From positions 60,403,766-60,467,765 of the forward strand of contig NC_072801.1 in assembly GCF_028583425.1 (NCBI RefSeq): 64,000 bases of DNA, written 5' to 3'. Below, piece by piece: positions 59,601 through 64,000 of this stretch. This stretch comes from Eublepharis macularius. Lineage: Eukaryota; Chordata; Lepidosauria; Squamata; Eublepharidae. Position 1 is the first letter of the stretch. The number at the start of each line of letters is the position of its first letter. The position numbers and the translations under genes were made by a program. The notes beneath the pieces are model-generated. The model saw only the letters and a list, made by a program, of their open reading frames with translations, made no database searches and was not told the DNA's origin.

Positions 59601-60132
59601 AACCACATACCTTCATTCATGCTGTGATGAGCCTTGTACTGCAGTGGCAGTTGCTTCCAAAACAATGTTTTTAAAAATCTGCACAGCCAGTCAGATCTCC
59701 AATGGCCAATCAGAAGCTCGGATGTACAGATATCTCCATCTGGCCCCACCAGCAGACACTTCTTGGGGATCCTTGAGTTACTGAATTTTCAAGGATCAAT
59801 TAACAAGTGCCACTTGTTATAAACAGAGAGAGAAAAGCAATTTTGGCTGTTAGGGCCTATGGCAATTAACTCCTATCTTGTCCCCAATACTGATATACTT
59901 TTGTCTACAGGTACTCACCTCTAGATATCACCCACTGACCAGCCATCCACCATCCTGGAAAGGAGATGATTCCATTAGTGGCAAAGTATGTGAACAACAG
60001 GAACTTATAGTGTGTCTCTGCTCTGGTCCTGTCCCCTGCCCTCAGCCACCCTGCTATTAGAGACCCTCCATTCTCACTAACTTCCCACCTGAAGTACCAA
60101 CCAAGAAAGACGATGTTCATGGAAAACCTCAT
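50499..60132 (-). CDS. Gene C: complete two-Ig-domain inhibitory receptor of LRC type (7 coding exons)
   Basis: Seven exons join in frame: 60102-60132, 59919-59954, 58776-59078, 55183-55473, 53132-53233, 52091-52128, 50499-50684. They total 987 nt, giving 328 aa plus a stop. Predicted order: split leader, Ig D1 with extra cysteines, Ig D2 ending in WSEPSDPVEL, a TM helix without a charged residue, a basic stop-transfer RKRRK, and a tail with VTYAIL and SIYASV. The split leader, phase-1 Ig exons and WSxPS motif match the KIR/LILR/CHIR family. Two ITIMs predict phosphatase (SHP-1/2) recruitment and inhibition of leukocytes. The ligand cannot be read from sequence. Every junction has AG/GT borders; only the D2 donor is weak. 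No internal stop or frameshift was seen. The exact orthologue is unknown, so no symbol is given. Confidence 0.85.
50828..51035 (-). mobile_element. SINE (Sauria-like), degraded
   Basis: AATAATAATAACTG...TATATACCACTCTTCC at the tail side and ACTATGCTGC at the head side. In the gene C intron between the two tail exons. Confidence 0.55.
51160..51335 (-). mobile_element. 5S-rRNA-derived SINE
   Basis: Minus strand carries AACTTGGAAGCTAAGCAGGG and a TTGGATGTGAAACC-like block. Confidence 0.7.
51365..51562 (-). mobile_element. 5S-rRNA-derived SINE, second copy
   Basis: Minus strand carries AAGCAGGGTCAGCC and AACTGGATGGGAGACC. About 30 bp from the previous copy, same orientation. Confidence 0.75.
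52091..52128 (-). CDS. Gene C exon 6: 38-nt cytoplasmic exon
   Basis: Acceptor GATCTACAG, donor GTAAGAG; phase 1 in, phase 0 out. Encodes DSTVKERNQPANM. The length and phases are identical to gene B exon 7 (FSSRERHEPVNV), so the pair supports both models. The exon links the TM to the ITIM exon. Confidence 0.8.
53132..53233 (-). CDS. Gene C exon 5: transmembrane segment
   Basis: 102 nt, acceptor TTTTACAG, donor GTAAGT. It encodes VPPLTIIWASCAAG followed by a Leu/Phe/Val run and the stop-transfer LYRKRRK. No charged residue lies inside the helix, as expected for an ITIM-bearing receptor that signals without an adaptor. It aligns well with gene B exon 6 (shared IIWAS/VIWAS, then an LLLLL run, then YRKRR). 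Confidence 0.85.
53234..54254 (-). other. Gene C intron between D2 and TM, no exon recognised
   Basis: Contains short inverted segments around 53570 and 53930 (CTACATATTTTGTG / ACACGTAGGGGTTG). No stem exon identified. Confidence 0.4.
54255..54467. mobile_element. Hairpin TIR element, 3-bp duplication
   Basis: Ends GGCTGTTTCCACATGACTTACC and GGTAAGTCGTGTGGAAATGGCC, flanked by CTG/CTG. Internal GAAGATAGC blocks link it to 41-342. Confidence 0.8.
54620..55125 (+). mobile_element. L1-like LINE 3' fragment
   Basis: Plus-strand piece ENTECWYCQTVDADIIHMLW resembles the C-terminal Cys/His region of L1 ORF2; it is followed by an AAWKSRCPPLLRDLYKR-like stretch. Interrupted by stops. Directly borders the gene C D2 donor. 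Confidence 0.65.
55183..55473 (-). CDS. Gene C exon 4: Ig domain D2 with WSEPSDPVEL
   Basis: 291 nt, phase 1 to 1, opening DPRLSKPSIK. The cysteines lie in VTIECQG and DYTCQY; the end is VWSEPSDPVELVPRG, the diagnostic membrane-proximal signature of LRC receptors. Sequons NVT and NYS are present. The acceptor (pyrimidine-rich, CCCCAG) is good, but the donor is GTTTGA, weaker than the GTGAGG/GTAAAA/GTGAGT donors of its paralogues. L1-like sequence lies directly downstream in the intron. Confidence 0.85.
55880..56700. mobile_element. TIR element with TAGAGATGGGCAC-type ends
   Basis: Ends TAGAGATGGGCACAAAC and TTGTGCCCATGTCTA; subterminal GTTCGTTGCTGTTC-like repeats; an inner tandem duplication of about 115 bp at 56320-56560. 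hAT-like, no clear target duplication. Confidence 0.6.
57185..58395 (+). mobile_element. CR1-like LINE 3' remnants split by a SINE
   Basis: 57190-57290 (AACATTAGGAAGAACTTCCTG, then TGGAACAGGCTTCC) and 58340-58395 (GGGTTGAACTAGAGGACC) match typical CR1 3' ends. The SINE at 57303-57597 lies between. Confidence 0.6.
57303..57597 (+). mobile_element. tRNA-derived SINE (CTGTGGCACAGAGTGG type)
   Basis: A-box-like TGGCACAGAGTGGTAAGCTG and B-box-like GAGTTTGATCCTGG, then a body with GGTAAAATGAGTACCCAG. Second copy at 61798-62010. Confidence 0.75.
58776..59078 (-). CDS. Gene C exon 3: Ig domain D1 (cysteine-rich type)
   Basis: 303 nt, phase 1 to 1, acceptor TTTTGCAG, donor GTGAAGG. The domain opens APYLKPSVSM and has the B-strand cysteine in NITIHC and the F-strand cysteine in AGIYKC. 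The family's usual YWC is YKC here. After the F strand it has CFKENSYRERCSDYSDE: two more cysteines, with Cys replacing the Trp of the WSxxS motif. Another Cys pair lies mid-domain (FSLCK, WDCQD). N-glycosylation sequons occur at NIT and NQS. It is closest to the decayed D1 at 22823-23120. Confidence 0.85.
59079..59918 (-). other. Gene C intron between exon 2 and D1
   Basis: Non-coding as far as seen. Two inverted related stretches (59220-59300 and 59680-59715, GATTGGCCATTGGAGAT / ATCTCCAATGGCCAATC) form a distant inverted repeat. Confidence 0.45.
59919..59954 (-). CDS. Gene C exon 2: 36-nt leader mini-exon
   Basis: Flanked by TTTCCAG and GTGAGTAC and phase 1 on both sides. It encodes GWWMAGQWVISR, finishing the hydrophobic leader before D1. 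Genes A and B have the same GWW[MV]xG mini-exon. A very short second leader exon (36 nt) is a known trait of mammalian KIR/LILR genes, which is one of the strongest reasons for placing this cluster in that family. Confidence 0.85.
60102..60132 (-). CDS. Gene C exon 1: start codon and first part of the leader
   Basis: Codes for MRFSMNIVFLG with the last codon split (phase 1), followed by a GTTGGTAC donor. Genes A and B have exon 1 of the same 31-nt coding length and the same xLFLG/VFLG ending. The start at 60130-60132 aligns with the single ATG of gene B. However, a 12-nt tandem duplication (GGTTTTCCATGA twice) gives another in-frame ATG at 60118-60120, and a third lies upstream at 60151-60153, so the N terminus is ambiguous. 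Confidence 0.8.
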
Positions 60133-60288
60133 GGAAAACCTTCTGTATCCCATAGTGTCCTTGCTCTCGTGTCCTCTGACCGATGATCTCAACTGGTGGT
60201 GCCGCTTCGGAAATACGACAGCGCTCTGTGCCAGAGTCATCATTACCCACAATGCTTCCAGTTTCTCTATGTTCAAAAGGGATGGGCA

Positions 60289-60345
60289 AACCACATCCCC
60301 TTTTTCTAGGCTGCAGGCTCAGATTAACAAAACAGCAGAGGAAGT
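60289..60345 (-). promoter_or_regulatory. Gene C upstream RUNX-like and ETS-like sites
   Basis: AACCACA at 60289-60295 and GAGGAAGT at 60338-60345, about 160-210 bp upstream of the start codon. The surrounding sequence (GGGCAAACCACATCCCCTT, then CTGCAG) is conserved with the gene A flank. Confidence 0.55.
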
Positions 60346-60519
60346 TCATAGGTTTCAAAATCCAGATGCCATGAGGTGAAGGTTTAATTTAGACCAGATA
60401 TCTGCAGATGTAAAAAAAAGCCTTGAAAGGAAAAATCCAACATGAAATTACTGAATTCATGAAGAACTTCAGTACTATCTTCCCTTCAGTTCTGAACAAG
60501 GACCTGGAATTTCTCAAAC

Positions 60520-60715
60520 ACATGAAGCTGCCTTATACAGAATCAGACTGTTGGTCTCTCATCATCAGTATTGTCTCCTCAGACTGGCAGCTGCTCTTCA
60601 GGGCCTCTTTCACATTACTTATTACCTAATCCTTTAAACTGGTGATGCCAAGGATTGAACTTGTGACCTTCTGCACGCTCAGCAGATACTGTACCACTGA
60701 GCCTCCAGCTCACTA
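60520..60715 (-). mobile_element. tRNA-derived SINE, reverse orientation
   Basis: Minus strand head GGCTCAGTGGTACAGTATC and B-box-like AAGTTCAATCC, body ending AGTCTGATTCTGTATAAGG. About 175 bp upstream of the ETS-like site of gene C. Confidence 0.7.
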
Positions 60716-61078
60716 TGGATGCTAAATAGTATATCCCATCTCCACAGATGTTAACTAGTTCTGCCAAACATGTATATTTGTCTAATTGGATGTTTATCAT
60801 GTTTCACCCTGTGCTTTCCCAGATTATATCTGATTTTATGTTTATCCTACTTCACCTACGTGTAAATGGTTGGGAGTTCTCCTCACCATTCCGAGGGGTT
60901 TGAGTGCTCTTTTGATTTGATCTTGTTTTAAAAATCCTCTTTTTGTCACCTTCCTCCTGCCTTTCTATCATTCACAGGTTTCAGTATAAATGTGTATGAC
61001 TAATAGATGAACAATTCATGAATTTTATGACATGAGCTCCAATTCATGAAGTCTTATGCTGGAATAAATGTTAATATT

Positions 61079-61475
61079 TGTTGTGCACTGGGCCGAGCAA
61101 GGCCTCTAAAGTCATTACTGTATTGATTGTAATGTACTATACTGTGTTGAGTTTAAGGTTCAGTCAAGGCTCCCAATGCCTGCATTCTCATTGGTCCATA
61201 ATCTCTGCAATATCACTGGTTACTTTCTCAAGGCAGCAGCCAATCGGTCCTCTATAATAAAGACCAATCAGTGGCCTGCCTACTTCATACATTGTATATA
61301 GTTTATGCAAATGATGGTATTGTAAAGTATGTGTTCTCATTGGCTATCAGTATTCATGGGGTGGAGCTACTGTATATATATTGAGAGCTTCTGTTCAGTC
61401 TGTCAGTGTGCGTGTTGTGTTCCTGCTAAATAAAGAGCTGTTGATTTACCTCAAGTCTGAACCCACTATTTAACA
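61079..61475 (+). mobile_element. Possible solo LTR fossil
   Basis: TG...CA ends (TGTTGTGCACTGG / TATTTAACA), a late AATAAAGAGCTG signal, flanks ATATT/GTATT (4 of 5). About 397 bp, no internal genes. Confidence 0.5.
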
Positions 61476-61797
61476 GTATTTAAGACACCAGTGGACTTCT
61501 GTTTTACTTTGTTTCCCCAGACTTACATGGCTATACCTCTGAAATATTCAGATCCAATCACTAGCAAATCCTTGCAAAACACTACCAAAGAATAGCTGAA
61601 ATCCAAAGTTGCCTTTCAGGATAGCAGAGCCAATGGCTTTGTACCTAAATTCCAGAAAGAAATTTCTGCTCTTCTTGAAGTGAAACCACAATCATAAATC
61701 TTGGCAAAACCATGCCCTGTTTGGCCCATTATGGCCCTCAGGCTCATGCCATAGCCTGAGTTGCTGTACCATGACTTGCCTCCTAACTTAAGTCCAG

Positions 61798-62010
61798 GGA
61801 GCCCCGTGGCACAGAGTGGTAAGCTGCAGTACTGCAGCCCAAGCTTTGCTCACAACCTGAGTTCGATCCTGGTGGAAGCTTGGTCTGGGTAGCTGGCTCA
61901 AGGTTGACTCAGCTTTCCATCCTTCTGAGGTTGGTAAAATGAGTACCCAGTTTCCTGGGGGTTAAGTATAGAAGACTGGGGAAGGCAATGGCAAACCACC
62001 CCGTAACTTA
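61798..62010 (+). mobile_element. tRNA-derived SINE, second copy
   Basis: Same family as 57303-57597; B box GAGTTCGATCCTGG is near consensus. Confidence 0.75.
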
Positions 62011-62677
62011 AATCCAGCCTTCCTGTGATGCTCCCATCCTCCCTTCCTAAATTTCCATTTTGGCTGTGACGGGCTGTGTAGAAGTTAGTTCTTGAGGGAA
62101 AATGTTCTCTGCGGCTTCTCATGTAATCTGTTTTTTTTTATTTTTGCCTCAGACCATTTGGATCTACCAGATTTTTTTTTTTGGTCATTACCCTCTTTAA
62201 TTTTTTTAAAACAGATTCAAGACTTAAGTGGCTTTAGAGAGATGCCCAGCCTTTTAGGGCTGGGGTGCTTCCAAACCAGTGAAATGTTTCATAGTTGTCT
62301 GGTTGCTGTTTCGATTGTGTGTGTGCAATAGAGATTTCACAAAGCCCTGAGTAATTCCTTTTCTCTCCATTATCAGCTGTGGGTTCTCTTTCACGCTTGA
62401 TACACACTGAAGCTTCCCCCTCCATGCCATTCCCTCATAATGCTCAGGATTCTGTCCCCTCTGCTTTTATTTTAGGATTTTTTTTCAAGCGCATGGGTAA
62501 TGTTGCATACAAATAATGCAATTTTTTTTAAAAAAAAAAAAATTAAGTATTTGCAATGACACCTCCAACCATCCCTTACCCCCATAAAGGCAGACTGAGC
62601 TGTGGGTGAGTCTGTTCTTTTTTTTTTTTAGCCCACAAGCATGAATAGCTGAATAGGAATAATGCAATACTTTTGCA

Positions 62678-63111
62678 CAGGGCTCATTTCGAGGGGGAAC
62701 GCTCAGGAACGCAGTTCCGGCAGTTCCCCAAAGAGGTCACATGTCAGGTGGCCCTGTCCACCTGACTCTCAGCCATTTTGGGCCCGTTTCAGCCTGGATT
62801 GGGGACGAAACAGCCTGGATTGGGCCTCTGATGGGTGGTGGATCACTCTCCTGCTCATCAGTGGTCCGATCTTGACCATTCTGGGCCCCTTTTCAGCCAT
62901 TTTCAGCCCCCTTTTGCCATTTTGGGCCCAATTTCAGCCCTGAATGGCCAGGATTGGGTCCAAAACAGCCAGGATAAGTGATGCCGGGGGTGTGGCATAA
63001 GCAAATCAGCTATGCTAATGACACACTTCCAGCGATGGCAAAAGGTGTGGCATATGCTAATGAGTTATGCTAATGAGTTCCTCCAGCTCCTTTTCTACGA
63101 AATGACCCCTG
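62678..63111. mobile_element. hAT-like element with perfect 8-bp duplication
   Basis: CAGGGCTCATTTCGAGG ... CTACGAAATGACCCCTG, flanked by CTTTTGCA on both sides. Inside are repeats of GCCATTTTGGGCCC and ATGCTAATGA. Confidence 0.85.
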
Positions 63112-64000
63112 CTTTTGCAACCTAAAAAAGAAAAAACAGCCCTCCCCTCTGTCTAAAAGGCAGGAGATTCCCTTGTTATATTAATTTCTGCAAGGGACTG
63201 TTTCCTTACAGTCACTTGAAAGAGTAACTGACTAGTACCTTTTGATACTCTATTTCTCCTTCAGATGCAAAAGATTGCTCATAACATGCCCAGGAAACAC
63301 TGGGCTTTTTTGAAAAGTGTCTGTGCATGGAAAGCACCCATCTCTCTTTTTATTGGAGAATTATTTAGATGGGGAAAGGTACGCTGTGGGGTCATTTCGT
63401 GCAGCCAGCCAGATGCTGCAAGCCCCCACCCTTGAAGGAACAGACTGTTAATGGTCAGTGCCCAAATGGAGGACAACGTCATGTGGAATGGAAACTGTTG
63501 TCAGAATTTTGTTAGTGGGTCGGAACCAGGCCTTTTTGGCCCATGTTAGAAATAAAGAACCAGCTACAGTTTGGGAAAAAGAAATCTTCCAAAAGCTCTG
63601 TCCCTGCAGAATAAAGTTGCCTTTCCTAGGAAGATCTCACCCTCTGTGACAGGGAATAGATGAGGCCATAAAAGTTGTTAATTGTTTGGGACCTTTTTGA
63701 GTCCTCTGGCCTTTTTCATATAAATCACCAAAAGAGCAAAGGTAAACAGCAAACAGCTTATCTCTGGGGAGAACAGGATATCCTATGACTAGTGTAGTGT
63801 GAACATTCCTTTGCAAATTACAAATGCATATCAAAGATGCAGTCTATCACAGAGGTAAAGGATGTGTAGACTTGTGTTTACACGAAAGACCCTCAACGGA
63901 ACTGTCTTTCAAGAACAAAGACAATGCGATTGATTAACATGTTAATGAGGCAAGTCTTTGATATTTCCCTATAAAAGAGGGATGGAACAAGAACTCGGTA
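63112..64000. other. Right edge, nothing certain
   Basis: No Ig exon. A TATA-like CCCTATAAAAGAGGG near 63968 could belong to a retroelement or gene beyond the window; not decidable here. Confidence 0.3.

Overview
The window looks like nuclear DNA of a squamate reptile, most likely a lizard. Genes are widely spaced and intron-rich. The rest is packed with repeat families typical of squamates: tRNA-headed SINEs with an AT-rich tail, 5S-rRNA-derived SINEs, CR1-like and L1-like LINE pieces, and many short inverted-repeat DNA transposons. I see no bacterial-type operon, CRISPR array, or genuine tRNA or rRNA gene.

The only host genes I can support form a minus-strand cluster of immunoglobulin-superfamily receptors of the leukocyte-receptor-complex type (relatives of mammalian KIR/LILR/FCAR and avian CHIR). 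Evidence: every exon has phase-1 borders up to the tail; the leader is split over a 31-nt coding exon and a 36-nt mini-exon; Ig exons are about 290-300 nt; D2-type domains carry the hallmark WSEPSDPVEL motif; TM exons are separate; and two tails carry ITIMs.

Layout from high to low coordinates, which is the direction of transcription. Gene C (60132-50499) appears complete: two leader exons, D1, D2, TM, a 38-nt tail exon, and a last exon with two ITIMs; the exons sum to 987 nt (328 aa). An orphan terminal exon (44140-44028) encodes an activating-type TM with a very short tail, but Cys stands where related receptors have Arg. Pseudogene P follows: a 5' flank at 37-38 kb, 12 nt of leader exon 1, a 50-bp-unit minisatellite replacing everything up to mid-D2, then a frameshifted D2. 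Gene B (28757-13274) has leader exons, D1, two D2-type domains, a neutral TM and an ITIM tail (about 410 aa); two decayed D1 exons lie in its long intron. Gene A (6614 to below 1491) has leader exons, D1 and D2, and continues past the left edge.

Genes B and C should signal as inhibitory receptors at the leukocyte surface. The orphan TM exon and P look like remains of activating partners, so the locus resembles a paired inhibitory/activating receptor cluster shaped by tandem duplication. All four 5' flanks share a RUNX-like site followed about 35-45 bp further upstream by an ETS/PU.1-like site, suggesting shared myeloid/lymphoid expression.

The space between exons is mostly repeats: about a dozen TIR elements with 3-bp target duplications (Harbinger-like), five hAT-like elements (three with perfect 8-bp duplications), SINEs, LINE fragments, minisatellites, one good and two weaker LTR fossils, and a perfect 75-bp inverted repeat next to a gene B Ig exon.
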